DNA from: Thermogemmatispora sp042408735
GTDB lineage: Bacteria; Chloroflexota; Ktedonobacteria; Ktedonobacterales; Ktedonobacteraceae
Length of the DNA: 64,000 bases
Direction of reading: 5' to 3'
NCBI RefSeq assembly: GCF_042408735.1
Contig: NZ_JBHOQV010000198.1
Location: 1-64,000, forward strand
Below the pieces are notes generated by a model. It saw only the letters and a list, made by a program, of their open reading frames with translations. It ran no database searches and had not been told where the DNA came from. Numbering within the stretch: the stretch's first letter is position 1; each line of letters starts with the position of its first letter. This document shows positions 8,818-17,348 of the stretch, piece by piece. Both the position numbers and the translations under genes were made by a program.

Positions 8818-9786
8818 TCAGGCCGAAGCCCTGGCCTGTCCACCCTGCTCCTGCCCCTGCCCAAAGGCGTGGCGCAGCGCCTGACAGCACTCAGCAATTG
8901 CCTCCTGGGCCTGTGCCAGAGGGATAGGCGGCGTCAGGAAACCGTGGATCATACCCTCATAGCGATGGATGGTCACCGGAACCCCTGCCTCGCGCAGGCG
9001 CTCCCCATACAGCTCGCCCTCATCGCGCAGAGGATCGTACTCCGCCGTAATCACCAACGCCGGTGGCAGTCCGCCCAGGTCCTCGCGCAGCATCGGCGAG
9101 ACCAGCGGGTTGCGGGCCTCCTCGGGACTATTCAAGTACTGGTTGGCGAACCAGAGCATGTCGTCAAGCGTCAAACTATAGCCCTGAGCGTTCTCGCGGC
9201 GCGATGGCGTATCGGCAGTAAAATCGGTCGCCGGATAGATCAGCAGTTGAAAGACCAGGGGAGGCCCCCCGCGCTCGCGCGCCAGGTGTGTCACCACCGC
9301 TGTCAGGTTGCCGCCAGCGCTGTCGCCACCGACAGCCAGGCGCTGCGGGTCTCCGTTCAGCTCCGCCGCGTGCTCGGCCACCCAGCGCGTGGCCGCGTAG
9401 CAGTCATCGACTGCCGCCGGAAACTTATGCTCGGGCGCCAGCCGATAGTCGACCGAGACTACCAGGCAACCAGCTCCATTGGCCAGACTGCGGCAGAGAG
9501 CGTCATGCGTATCCAGATTACAAATCACCCAGCCACCACCGTGGAAGAAAACAAGCACGGGGAAGGGACCAGCACCCGCGGGCGTATAGATGCGAACGGG
9601 AATCTCTCCGGCGGGACCAGGGATGCGCCGGTCCTCAACGCTAGCCACAGGCTCCTTCTCCTGGACCGTCGTGAGCTGAGCCGCGATCGCCTCGCGCGCT
9701 AGCTGGGGCGTCAGAGCGCTGATCGGCGGCACATTCATGGCCGCCAGCCCATCAAGATAGGCGCGCAAGCTCGGATCGAGAGGCAT
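8818..9786 (-). CDS. Alpha/beta hydrolase, hormone-sensitive-lipase (HSL) family esterase
   Basis: A 322-residue soluble esterase. HSL-family signatures are clear: HGGG at residues 82-85 (oxyanion hole), VSVDYRLAPEHKFP, the nucleophile elbow GDSAGG (Ser near 156), EYDPLRDEG (catalytic Asp) and GMIHGF (catalytic His). No signal peptide is visible, so it is probably cytoplasmic and acts on short-chain acyl esters. The start at 9786 was chosen because an AAGGGAGGAG site lies upstream; the open frame extends about 40 codons further without support. It is convergent with the rhamnose operon and has no evident link to it. Confidence 0.88.
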   Translation of the reverse strand: MPLDPSLRAYLDGLAAMNVPPISALTPQLAREAIAAQLTTVQEKEPVASVEDRRIPGPAGEIPVRIYTPAGAGPFPVLVFFHGGGWVICNLDTHDALCRSLANGAGCLVVSVDYRLAPEHKFPAAVDDCYAATRWVAEHAAELNGDPQRLAVGGDSAGGNLTAVVTHLARERGGPPLVFQLLIYPATDFTADTPSRRENAQGYSLTLDDMLWFANQYLNSPEEARNPLVSPMLREDLGGLPPALVITAEYDPLRDEGELYGERLREAGVPVTIHRYEGMIHGFLTPPIPLAQAQEAIAECCQALRHAFGQGQEQGGQARASA

Positions 9787-10248
9787 AGAGTCATCTCCTC
9801 CCTTTCTATTAAGGAGTCTATTGCTAACCTCCTGGCTGCCCCGGCCAGGACCCCGCCAACATCGGACAGAGAAAAGGCCCTCAGGCAAGAGCAGCAGTAT
9901 CATCATAGCTCACAATTGAGGAACAAGACAAACACCGGCATCAGCAGGCCATCCTATTCGGACACGACAGTCTTGTAGAGCGCAGAGAGAGCAGCGTCTA
10001 TGGAAACCAGGATTGGCGCCGTCCTGACGACTGGCAGAAAAAGCCGGGAGAGGAGGCCCGTGTGCGAAAGTAGTCCTGCCCTCAGGCCCCGAGTGTGGGG
10101 GAGGGCCAGACCTCTGGCGAGACGCCAGGTAGGCGGTCCCACTGGGGCGATTCCATCCCATCGAGCAGCGCCTGGGAGGATCAGGAGCAGCAAAAGATAG
10201 GACGCATGATGCTGTCCGAGAGGCCGTTTCCTCAGGCAGCACGCTGAA
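9787..10248. other. Non-coding stretch upstream of the dcw control region
   Basis: No convincing gene is seen here. Overlapping open frames on both strands lack ribosome-binding sites and recognisable protein character. The stretch leads into the dcw control region (operator-like palindrome, DnaA-type boxes, promoter, MraZ repeats) listed separately. Confidence 0.5.
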
Positions 10249-10269
10249 TGTAACAGTATCACTGTGACA
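10249..10269. promoter_or_regulatory. Imperfect 21-bp palindrome upstream of mraZ
   Basis: The arms TGTAACAGT (10249-10257) and ACTGTGACA (10261-10269) are inverted repeats with 8 of 9 positions paired, around a 3-base centre. The form suggests a dimeric regulator site. It lies about 100 bases upstream of the mraZ -10 element. The binding protein is unknown. Confidence 0.4.
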
Positions 10270-10293
10270 TTGTAGCTGACTGCGCGTCTGAAG

Positions 10294-10338
10294 TTATCCA
10301 CAAGTTATCCACTTGAGGAGGGCCAAATTGGTGGATAA
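10294..10338. promoter_or_regulatory. Cluster of three DnaA-box-like 9-mers upstream of mraZ
   Basis: TTATCCACA (10294-10302) matches the DnaA-box consensus TTATNCACA exactly. TTATCCACT (10305-10313) follows 11 bp later in the same orientation, and TTATCCACC is present inverted at 10330-10338. Each imperfect copy differs only in the last base. They lie directly upstream of the dcw promoter, so DnaA-linked control of division genes is a reasonable inference. A replication origin is unlikely, as no dnaA or dnaN gene is next to it. Confidence 0.55.
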
Positions 10339-10343
10339 CACTC

Positions 10344-10372
10344 TTTTCGCCTCCCCCGGATTACTGTATAAT
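10344..10372 (+). promoter_or_regulatory. Promoter of the mraZ/dcw cluster
   Basis: A perfect -10 element TATAAT lies at 10367-10372. The matching -35 region (TTTTCG at 10344-10349, 17-bp spacer) is weak, which suggests activator dependence or modulation by the adjacent DnaA-type boxes. The MraZ repeats begin 5 bases downstream of the -10, covering the transcription start. Confidence 0.6.
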
Positions 10373-10376
10373 GTAG

Positions 10377-10401
10377 TGGGGAGAAGTGGGGGAAAGTGGT
10401 G
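10377..10401 (+). promoter_or_regulatory. MraZ operator: three TGGNG repeats with 10-bp period
   Basis: TGGGG at 10377, TGGGG at 10387 and TGGTG at 10397 are separated by exactly 5 bases each, and the five-base AGTGG precedes or overlaps each copy. Three TGGGN repeats with 5-bp spacers are the known MraZ recognition pattern in E. coli. Their position over the start site of the mraZ promoter indicates autorepression of the cluster. Confidence 0.75.
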
Positions 10402-10484
10402 AATCCTGGTGCTGCGGTCGAAGCCTTCAGCAGGCCCTGCTAGCGGGAGGAAAGTAGCTCCTCGTTGAGGGATAGAGGGCGCCT

Positions 10485-10892
10485 ATGTTTCTTGGCGAAT
10501 ACGAACATACGATTGACTCGAAGGGGCGCATGGCTGTGCCGGCGCGTTTTCGGGCGCAGATGGGGCGAGGAGCGGTGATCAGCAAGGGGATGGGGACCTG
10601 CCTGTCGGTTTATCCGATGCAGCGCTGGGAGGAGAAATCGGCGGAGCTGGTGGCGGGCAAGAACAGCGATGAACTGCGCGACTTCGAGCGTCGCATCTAT
10701 CCCAGCGCCAGCGAAGTCGAGCTAGATGCTCAGGGACGGATCGTGATCCCTGCCAAGCTGCGGGCCTATGCCCAGCTTGGTTCGGAAGTTACCGTGGCCG
10801 GCGTGCGAGATCACTTTGAAATTTGGGATCGCGCCATCTGGCGAGCCTATCAGGAGAAGCTGGAAGCCGAGGGGGGAAAAATTCCTTTTTAG
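10485..10892 (+). CDS. mraZ: Transcriptional regulator MraZ
   Basis: A 135-residue protein with two AbrB-like swapped-hairpin repeats, the usual MraZ size being about 143-150. The N-terminus MFLGEYEHTIDSKGRMAVPARFR is diagnostic and the second repeat reads ELDAQGRIVIPAKLRAYA. It binds TGGGN repeats at the head of the dcw cluster and represses it; such repeats occur about 85-110 bases upstream. First gene of the cluster. Confidence 0.96.
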   Translation: MFLGEYEHTIDSKGRMAVPARFRAQMGRGAVISKGMGTCLSVYPMQRWEEKSAELVAGKNSDELRDFERRIYPSASEVELDAQGRIVIPAKLRAYAQLGSEVTVAGVRDHFEIWDRAIWRAYQEKLEAEGGKIPF

Positions 10893-11043
10893 TTGCGTGT
10901 GCCTGGTGGGGGGTAGCCTGTGGTCCTGGGTATGGCAGTTGCTGGCTGCTGGCTGCTGCGGCCCGTGCGCAAGCCAGGGAGCCTCTCCCTCCCTGTCGCA
11001 GCGCGCTCGGCAGCGCGTACCAAGCGGTGTAAGCGAGTGGAAT

Positions 11044-12033
11044 ATGGAATCAGGGCATATGCCGGTGCTGCTGGAAGAGGTGGTACGGTTTCTTCAGCCG
11101 CAAGCGGGCGGTCATTATATTGATGGGACATTAGGTGAAGGTGGCCATACAGAGGCGATTCTTGAGCGCTCGGCTCCCGATGGCAGAGTTCTGGGTATCG
11201 ATCTCGACCCCGAGGCGCTGGACCGCGTAGCGCAGCGCCTCTCAAGGTATGTGAAAAGTGGACGCCTGCTTCTGGCGCAAGGCACCTTTGCCGACCTCGA
11301 ACGCATCGCTGCAGCATACGCTTTCGGGCCGGTCCAGGGGATTCTCCTCGACCTGGGGTTCTCGTCTCTGCAGCTCTCAAACCCGCGGCGCGGCCTCTCT
11401 TTCACTGTGGAAGGACCCCTGGATATGCGGCTTGACCCGGCGCAGCCGCTCTCCGCTGCCGATCTTGTTAACCAGGCCGATGAGCAGGAACTGGCCGATA
11501 TCTTTTACCGCTATGGCGAAGAGCGCTACGCTCGCCAGATTGCCCGGCGCATCGTGCGTGAACGTGAGCAGGCGCCGATTAGCAATACACGCCGGCTGGC
11601 TGATATTGTGACAGCGGCCATCGCTGCCGCGCGCCAAGGGCCCCCCCGCGATGGCATCCATCCAGCGACGCGCGTCTTTATGGCTCTGCGTATTGCCGTC
11701 AACCGCGAGCTGGAGAATCTGGAGCGAGCCTTGCCGCAGATGCTTACTCTGCTCAGCCGTGGCACCCCGGAGGATGGCGGGCCGGCGGGCAGAATGGTTG
11801 TGATCGCCTTTCATTCGTTGGAAGATCGCATTGTGAAGGAGTTCATGAAGCGCGAGGCTACGGACTGCCTTTGTCCCCCGCGGACACCGGTCTGCGTCTG
11901 TGGCCATCGTGCGCGCCTGCGCCTGCTCACTCCTAAGCCGGTGCGACCAACGCCCGAGGAGGTCAGCGCTAACCCACGCTCGCGCAGTGCTCGCCTGCGC
12001 GCTGCCGAACGCCTGGCAGAGGCACAGGCTTGA
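11044..12033 (+). CDS. rsmH: 16S rRNA m4C1402 methyltransferase RsmH (MraW)
   Basis: A 329-residue SAM-dependent methyltransferase that N4-methylates C1402 of 16S rRNA. Visible motifs: HMPVLLEEVVRFL, DGTLGEGGHTEAIL (SAM loop), VLGIDLDPEAL, GILLDLGFSSLQLS and the C-terminal IAFHSLEDRIVKEF. The start ATG at 11044 was chosen by comparison with the family N-terminus, since the frame is open further upstream over the mraZ end; the ribosome-binding site is weak. Second gene of the cluster, about 150 bases after mraZ. Confidence 0.95.
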   Translation: MESGHMPVLLEEVVRFLQPQAGGHYIDGTLGEGGHTEAILERSAPDGRVLGIDLDPEALDRVAQRLSRYVKSGRLLLAQGTFADLERIAAAYAFGPVQGILLDLGFSSLQLSNPRRGLSFTVEGPLDMRLDPAQPLSAADLVNQADEQELADIFYRYGEERYARQIARRIVREREQAPISNTRRLADIVTAAIAAARQGPPRDGIHPATRVFMALRIAVNRELENLERALPQMLTLLSRGTPEDGGPAGRMVVIAFHSLEDRIVKEFMKREATDCLCPPRTPVCVCGHRARLRLLTPKPVRPTPEEVSANPRSRSARLRAAERLAEAQA

Positions 12034-12269
12034 TGGCCTGCCTCTCCAAAGAGCGGCAGGCTCCAGACCGCCCGACCTGATGCCTCCTGCCTTCCGAGGC
12101 CGACCTGAGCGTTTGGCTGGCGCGGCGACCTTCCTCATGTAGCAGACGAGTAGACAGGCAGGCCGGTCGGCGTGGGCAGACCGGACAGACGAGAGGCCGG
12201 CAGCACGCCGAGCCAAGAGAGCCAGGGCCGGCACGGGTAAAGCAGAGAAAAGAGAAAGAAGGCCCAGCA

Positions 12270-12671
12270 ATGCATTACGCCAGTGGTGGACAAAAAAAAG
12301 CTCCCACGCGGCCAATTGTGGCTGCGCGGCGCCGCCGTCAGCTGCACCCCTTCTTTTTCCAGATGGGACCGGTAGCGCTGACCATCAGCAGTGTCCTGCT
12401 GATCGCGCTGATGGCCCTGCTCTACCTGTCGCAGCTGAGCCAGGCGCTCAATGTGAATCAGCAGATCCAGGATTACCAGGCCAAGCAGGCGGTTCTGCAG
12501 CGGCAGAACCAGGACCTGGTCAATACGCTGGCCCAGGAGCAGTCGCCGGCTTATATTGCCGCTCATGCCCAGGCACAGGGGCTGGTACCCGCCGACCCCA
12601 AGGCCGTTGAGGTCCTGGAGGTGCCCGGTTTGCAATCCGTTCCCGGTCCACAATCGGGAGCTGCCCCCTGA
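12270..12671 (+). CDS. ftsL: FtsL-like cell division protein
   Basis: A 133-residue bitopic protein: a basic cytoplasmic N-terminus with an RRRR cluster, one transmembrane segment at about residues 34-53 (VALTISSVLLIALMALLYL), then a Gln/Asn-rich coiled coil (QALNVNQQIQDYQAKQAVLQ) and a proline-rich tail. This is the architecture of FtsL/DivIC proteins, which recruit FtsQ and FtsI-FtsW to the septum. Sequence similarity in this family is low, so the call rests on topology and on its place between rsmH and ftsI. AGAGAAAGAAGG lies upstream of the ATG. Confidence 0.78.
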   Translation: MHYASGGQKKAPTRPIVAARRRRQLHPFFFQMGPVALTISSVLLIALMALLYLSQLSQALNVNQQIQDYQAKQAVLQRQNQDLVNTLAQEQSPAYIAAHAQAQGLVPADPKAVEVLEVPGLQSVPGPQSGAAP

Positions 12672-12975
12672 TCCAGGATCGCGGGTCGTCTCCGCTGGCG
12701 GCAGGACCGCGGACGCGCCAAGTAAATGGATGGAGATGGATGGCCCTTAAGCCGGCCCGAACGGAACGGCCCTTGTTTGGGAGTGGCTGGCCTCAGCCAG
12801 CCAGTCTGCCAGCCAATCAGGCGGCGCTCGAGCGATAAGCGGCCGGTACCTCCGCCAGGGACGGGCCACAGCCCGCGCCGCCGGGATAGCCAGCGCGATC
12901 GATGGATGAAGGAAGCGACGCATGAAGAAGCTGACGAGGACGAGGAGAAGCATACTGCCAGGGGGAGGAGGCTAG
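12672..12975. other. Intergenic spacer between ftsL and ftsI
   Basis: About 300 GC-rich bases with no supported gene. I see no clear promoter or terminator. Immediately before ftsI there is a GGGGGAGGAGG ribosome-binding region. Confidence 0.5.
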
Positions 12976-14757
12976 ATGAGCACGGAGGTTCGCCGTGCAC
13001 GCGCCCGGCAAATGTTCATCTTCTTGCTGGTCTGTGTTGGCATGCTGGCCCTGCTCGGACGACTCTACTACTGGCAGATCGTCGAGGCCTACAGCGGTCA
13101 CAAGCTAGCCCTACTGGCCAGCCAGGAGCACATTCATGATCAGGTCCTGACGGCTTCACGCGGCCTGATCTACGATGCTAATGGCCTGGTGCTGGCTACC
13201 AATGTGGTGCGCGACGACGTCTATATCGAGCCGGTGCAGTTCTCCGAGAACCATCCCGATGATCTCCAGGAGGCTCTCACGCAAACCCTGACAGCTCTCC
13301 ATAGCGTCCTGCCTGCGCTCTCCGTCGCCGAGACTCGTCACGCCTTTATGCTGGCCCTCAGCGCTAATCGCTGGTCGCTGCTCATCGCTCACGCGATTAC
13401 TCCGCAGCAGAGTGAGCGCCTGCGTGAGCTGGCCCTGCCCGCGGTCTTCCTGGCCCCTCAGACCGAACGCATCTATCCCCAGGGCGATCTGGCCGCCCAG
13501 GTGCTCGGCTATGTGGGCTACGTCAGCGGCAGTTCGTCCCTGCAGGGCGTCTATGGCATCGAGGCCCAGTATAATAGCTTGCTGGCCGGCAGGCCAGGCA
13601 GCCTGACCGCCGAGCGCGACCTCTATGGCAACCCTCTGGTGGTCGGCGCCAGCTCCGAGGAGCCGCCTGTCCCAGGCGCCAATCTGACGCTGACCATCGA
13701 CAGTACAATTCAATACTTTGTACAGACTCAGTTGGCCGCTACGGTCAAGCAGCTCGGCGCTCAGGGCGGCACCGTCGTGGTGCTCGATGCCCGCACCGGG
13801 GCCGTGGTGGCTATGGCTGGCTACCCAAACTATGACCCGAATCAGTACGGACGCTACGCCAACCAAACTGGCTGCCTCCATAGCGAGGAGGTCTATCTCA
13901 ATCCAGCCCTCTACTGCGCCTATGAACCTGGCTCAACCTTGAAGGCCGTGACGATGGCGGCGGCCCTCGATCAGGGCCTGATTACGCCCAATACGACCAT
14001 CTATGACCGCGGCTATCTGACCTTCAACGATGGGACGCCAATGGTTACCAATTGGCAAAACCAGGCCTGGGGACGTGAGACGATGACCGAGGTGCTGGTG
14101 CACTCGGCCAATGTCGGGGCCGCCTATGTGGCCCACGACTTGCTCGGCCCGTCTCGCTATTATCCCTATCTGGCTCGCTTCGGCTTCGGTCAGCGCACCG
14201 GTATCGATAGCCCCGAGGCCACAGGCTTCTATCGCCACCCCGGCTCGCCAGGCTGGACACCTAGCGATCTGGCCCGCCAGGCTTTTGGTCAGAGCATTCT
14301 GGCGACACCGCTTCAGGTGGCTCTGGCTTACCAGGCCATCGCCAACGATGGCGTGATGATGCGCCCGTACCTGGTCTCCTCGATCGATGCCAATGGCCAT
14401 GTGACGAAGATCCAACCCCAGGTCGTCCGCCGCGTGATTAGTAGTAAGGCGGCCCACGAGTTGACCGCCATGTTGGAGGTGGCGGCCATCGATGGCTCCG
14501 CCCAGCGCGCCCTCGTCCCGGGCTATACGGTTGCCGCTAAAACTGGCACCGCTACCACTCAGGGGATCTCGGAGGACCAGACCGAGGCTTCGGTCGCCGG
14601 CTTCTTGCCCGCCTCTCATCCCCGCTTTGTGATTCTGGTGAAGCTCGATCGCCCACAGGCCAGTATCTACGGCGGGACCGCCGCCGCTCCTCTGTGGAAG
14701 GCTATCGCTGAGGAGCTGATGTGGTACTACCATGTCCCGCCCGATCAGTCTCAGTGA
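12976..14757 (+). CDS. ftsI: Penicillin-binding protein 2/3 (FtsI-type septal transpeptidase)
   Basis: A 593-residue class B penicillin-binding protein. One N-terminal membrane anchor (about residues 13-33) is followed by the pedestal domain starting ASRGLIYDANGLVLA. The transpeptidase domain has all three active-site motifs: S320-T-L-K323 (nucleophile), S377-A-N379 and K522-T-G524. It crosslinks septal peptidoglycan outside the membrane together with FtsW. No PASTA repeats are present. It follows ftsL and precedes a small unknown gene and ftsW. Confidence 0.93.
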   Translation: MSTEVRRARARQMFIFLLVCVGMLALLGRLYYWQIVEAYSGHKLALLASQEHIHDQVLTASRGLIYDANGLVLATNVVRDDVYIEPVQFSENHPDDLQEALTQTLTALHSVLPALSVAETRHAFMLALSANRWSLLIAHAITPQQSERLRELALPAVFLAPQTERIYPQGDLAAQVLGYVGYVSGSSSLQGVYGIEAQYNSLLAGRPGSLTAERDLYGNPLVVGASSEEPPVPGANLTLTIDSTIQYFVQTQLAATVKQLGAQGGTVVVLDARTGAVVAMAGYPNYDPNQYGRYANQTGCLHSEEVYLNPALYCAYEPGSTLKAVTMAAALDQGLITPNTTIYDRGYLTFNDGTPMVTNWQNQAWGRETMTEVLVHSANVGAAYVAHDLLGPSRYYPYLARFGFGQRTGIDSPEATGFYRHPGSPGWTPSDLARQAFGQSILATPLQVALAYQAIANDGVMMRPYLVSSIDANGHVTKIQPQVVRRVISSKAAHELTAMLEVAAIDGSAQRALVPGYTVAAKTGTATTQGISEDQTEASVAGFLPASHPRFVILVKLDRPQASIYGGTAAAPLWKAIAEELMWYYHVPPDQSQ

Positions 14758-14786
14758 TTTCTTTCTGGTACTATAAAAGGTGCGAA

Positions 14787-15176
14787 ATGGAATTACAGGA
14801 TCAGAAGCAGGAACAAAACAAAGAACTTGACCTGCAGACACAGGTGCAGCGGCTAGAGGAGCTTGAGCTGAGTGAGACCTGGCGGCAGTTGTTGGGCCTG
14901 GCCAGCCAAACCGAGCAGGGAGAAGAGAGGCAGGGCGAGGTACCAACTCCGGCGGAGCCAGTGGTAATCGAGCCGCTTCCCAACGATCCCTGGAGCGAGC
15001 TGGTGCAGACCCGGGGCACGGAAGTGATCGATCTGCAGCGCCTGCATGCCAGTCATGAGCCGTTGAGCGAACAGGACGTCGAGCAGGCTCTGCAGGCCAT
15101 TCAGGAGCAGCCCGCTCACTCGGCCCAGCATCAGACTACTCAGGCCGGCGACCAGCCAGCGGAAGGAGAGAGCTGA
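14787..15176 (+). CDS. Small acidic, glutamine-rich protein of unknown function within the dcw cluster
   Basis: A 129-residue hydrophilic protein rich in Glu and Gln, with no membrane segment or signal peptide and no family I recognise. The N-terminal third (QKQEQNKELDLQTQVQRLEE) is predicted to be helical or coiled coil; the middle has PNDPWSELVQTRGTEVIDL; the tail is low complexity. The ATG at 14787 has AAAGGTG upstream. It sits 29 bases after ftsI and 200 bases before ftsW, where other bacteria carry mraY and murD-F, so a role in division is suggested only by position. Confidence 0.6.
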   Translation: MELQDQKQEQNKELDLQTQVQRLEELELSETWRQLLGLASQTEQGEERQGEVPTPAEPVVIEPLPNDPWSELVQTRGTEVIDLQRLHASHEPLSEQDVEQALQAIQEQPAHSAQHQTTQAGDQPAEGES

Positions 15177-15377
15177 GTAGCTCAGAAAGCTGAGCGGACT
15201 GATCTCCCCGCTCGTCTGACCTTCGCCTGCCCTCTCCCGTCTCCTGCCCGGCTGGCGAGCGGCGCCCGGGCGAGAGTGGGACCGGCCAGAGACGACGGCG
15301 CAGATCATACCGTACCGCGCTACTCGCCAGTGCCGCTGTTGTTGTTACTATATAAAAATAAAATATAGAGTGTTAAA

Positions 15378-17015
15378 ATGCCTGATGAGCGTCAGCGAAA
15401 AGCCCGACAAGGGAGGCCGGGCGGTCAGGAGGGGAGGCGTGAGGCCCTGCCTCATCTGCGCTCGCCGGCGCTGGAGGCTCTGGCCCGGGAGGGAGGGGCC
15501 GAGCAGCGTCAGAGCCAGCACGGCAAGAAGGGAGGGCTGATGGGCCGTCCTTCGCGCAAGCCGGTCTCCAGCCAGGCTTATCTGGCTGCCGAAGAACAGC
15601 TGAAAGTGCCGCCGCTGGCGCGCAAGAAGCTGCCGGCGCGAGCTGTCAGGCTGCTCGATGGCGTACGGGAGCGGGTCGACCAGCAGTCGCCGGCGCGCCC
15701 TCAGCGTAGTGGTCTGACTGCTGGCTGGCGTCGAAGGCTGCTGGCTGAGGACGAAAGCCTGAGCGCGCCCTCGGCGCCGGCAACCATGAGTGAGGAGGAG
15801 GAGCAGCGCCGGCTGGAGGAGCTGGAAATGCGCCTGCCGCGCGTCGCCGGCAAGATCGATCACTGGCTGCTCATCATCGTACTGGCCCTGCTCTGCTTCG
15901 GCCTGGTCATGGTCTACAGTGCCAGCTCCTTCATTTCGGCCAGCCTCTATGGCGATGCCTCCTATATCTTTCAGCGTGAGCTGCTGTGGGCCGTGCTAGG
16001 GGTGATCGCCATGCTGGTCACCATGCATATTGACTATCGAGTCTGGCGCCGCTTCTCGCTGGTCGGCATGCTGGTGGCTCTGGCCCTGTTGGTGCTGGTC
16101 TTGCGCTTTGGAACGAGCGCCTACGGAGCCACGCGCTGGCTGACGTTCGGCTCCTTCTTCTCCTTCCAGCCCAGTGAGCTGGTCAAGCTGGTGCTGGCGC
16201 TCTACATTGCAGACTGGCTGGCGCGCAAGGGGAATCAGGTCAGGACCTTCCTCTATGGCCTGGCGCCGTTCGTGATCCTTGTAGGGGTCGTGCTCGGGCT
16301 GGTCCTGCTAGAGAGAGATATGGGGACGGCGGTGATTATTGCTGTGGCCGCCACGGCCATGTTTTTCGCCGCCGGCGCCAATATCGCCCAGTTTTTGCTG
16401 GCTGTGGCCTGCGGCGGCCTGGTCTTTCTGACTCAAGCCTTCAAGGGCTATCGCTATTTTCGCCTGCTTGGCTTTCTGGATCCCTTCCGCGACGTGACCG
16501 GGATAAACTTGCAGCTCTATCAGTCGTTGCTCGCCCTCGGTTCCGGCGGATGGTTCGGCCTTGGCCTGGGGGCAAGTCGCCAGAAAACCGGCTATCTGCC
16601 GCTGCCTTATATCGATTCGATTTTTGCCATTATTGGCGAAGAATTGGGCTTTATCGGCTGTGCCACAGTAATGCTACTCTTTCTGTGGCTGGCCTTCCGT
16701 GGCTTCCGCCTGGCGCGGCGCACGCCGGACCTCTATGGCTCCCTGCTGGCAACGGGGATCACCACCTGGCTGGTGGTGCAGGCCATGATCAATATTGGCT
16801 CGAGCACGGCCTCGATCCCCTACACCGGGGTGCCGCTGCCGTTCATCAGCTTCGGTGGCTCTTCGCTGGTGGTCTCAATGGCAGCGGTCGGCGTTCTACT
16901 CAACATCTCGCGCTATGTCCAGGAGCCGGAAGACCCGCTCTTCTCCCGGCGCACTCTGGAGCTGCGCCTGAAGCGAAGTCGGCAGAGACAGGGGCTTGCT
17001 GCCCGTGATCGCTAG
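15378..17015 (+). CDS. ftsW: FtsW/RodA/SpoVE-family peptidoglycan glycosyltransferase (FtsW)
   Basis: A SEDS-family lipid II polymerase with about ten membrane segments starting near residue 163 (HWLLIIVLALLCFGLVMVYS). Family motifs: MVYSASS, GATRWLTFG, QPSELVKL, ERDMGTA, GLGLGASRQKTGYLP, DSIFAIIGEELGFIG and PFISFGGSS near the C-terminus. It pairs with FtsI for septal wall synthesis. The first roughly 155 residues form an unusually long basic cytoplasmic extension. The ATG at 15378 has a weak ribosome-binding site after an AT-rich stretch; an internal ATG at 15540 preceded by GGGAGGG is an alternative and would shorten the extension by 54 residues. Confidence 0.9.
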   Translation: MPDERQRKARQGRPGGQEGRREALPHLRSPALEALAREGGAEQRQSQHGKKGGLMGRPSRKPVSSQAYLAAEEQLKVPPLARKKLPARAVRLLDGVRERVDQQSPARPQRSGLTAGWRRRLLAEDESLSAPSAPATMSEEEEQRRLEELEMRLPRVAGKIDHWLLIIVLALLCFGLVMVYSASSFISASLYGDASYIFQRELLWAVLGVIAMLVTMHIDYRVWRRFSLVGMLVALALLVLVLRFGTSAYGATRWLTFGSFFSFQPSELVKLVLALYIADWLARKGNQVRTFLYGLAPFVILVGVVLGLVLLERDMGTAVIIAVAATAMFFAAGANIAQFLLAVACGGLVFLTQAFKGYRYFRLLGFLDPFRDVTGINLQLYQSLLALGSGGWFGLGLGASRQKTGYLPLPYIDSIFAIIGEELGFIGCATVMLLFLWLAFRGFRLARRTPDLYGSLLATGITTWLVVQAMINIGSSTASIPYTGVPLPFISFGGSSLVVSMAAVGVLLNISRYVQEPEDPLFSRRTLELRLKRSRQRQGLAARDR

Positions 17016-17157
17016 CCGCCAGGTCGCTGGCCAGGTGACTACCCTCTCGCCTGAGCTGATGCACCTGGGGATGCGGGTGCCTCGCCAGACAGTCCCGGCC
17101 TTTTCCCCGCTGGCGAGGGCCGTTGCTTGTGAAGGATCAACAGAGATCATGCTCTTT

Positions 17158-17186
17158 TTGCTGATGAGAGAAAAAGCGAGTATACT
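17158..17186 (+). promoter_or_regulatory. Probable promoter upstream of murG
   Basis: TTGCTG (17158-17163) and TATACT (17181-17186) are separated by 17 bp, in the 333-base gap between ftsW and murG. It would give an internal start for the murG-murC-murB-ftsQAZ part of the cluster with a leader of about 155 bases. Confidence 0.5.
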
Positions 17187-17348
17187 CCTCGCGTGACCGT
17201 TAAGAAACGACCCCGCCGGTGGAGGAACCGCTCGCTCGTGCGCCTGGACCCTGGTCGCAAGTGGGATGGGCAACCAGGTCGGCCTGTGGCAGAGGGGCGA
17301 CGGGAGGCTTCTCCGGCGAGAACCTTTTGCGCTTGTGGTAGGCAGTGT

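Noticed and set aside
9910..10301. Minus-strand frames of 110-115 codons upstream of mraZ
   Set aside because: The longer one overlaps the operator-like palindrome and a DnaA-type box; both have low-complexity composition and no family resemblance.
10294..10338. Possible replication origin (DnaA boxes)
   Set aside because: Only three boxes, no adjacent dnaA, dnaN or AT-rich unwinding element; a promoter regulatory role fits better.
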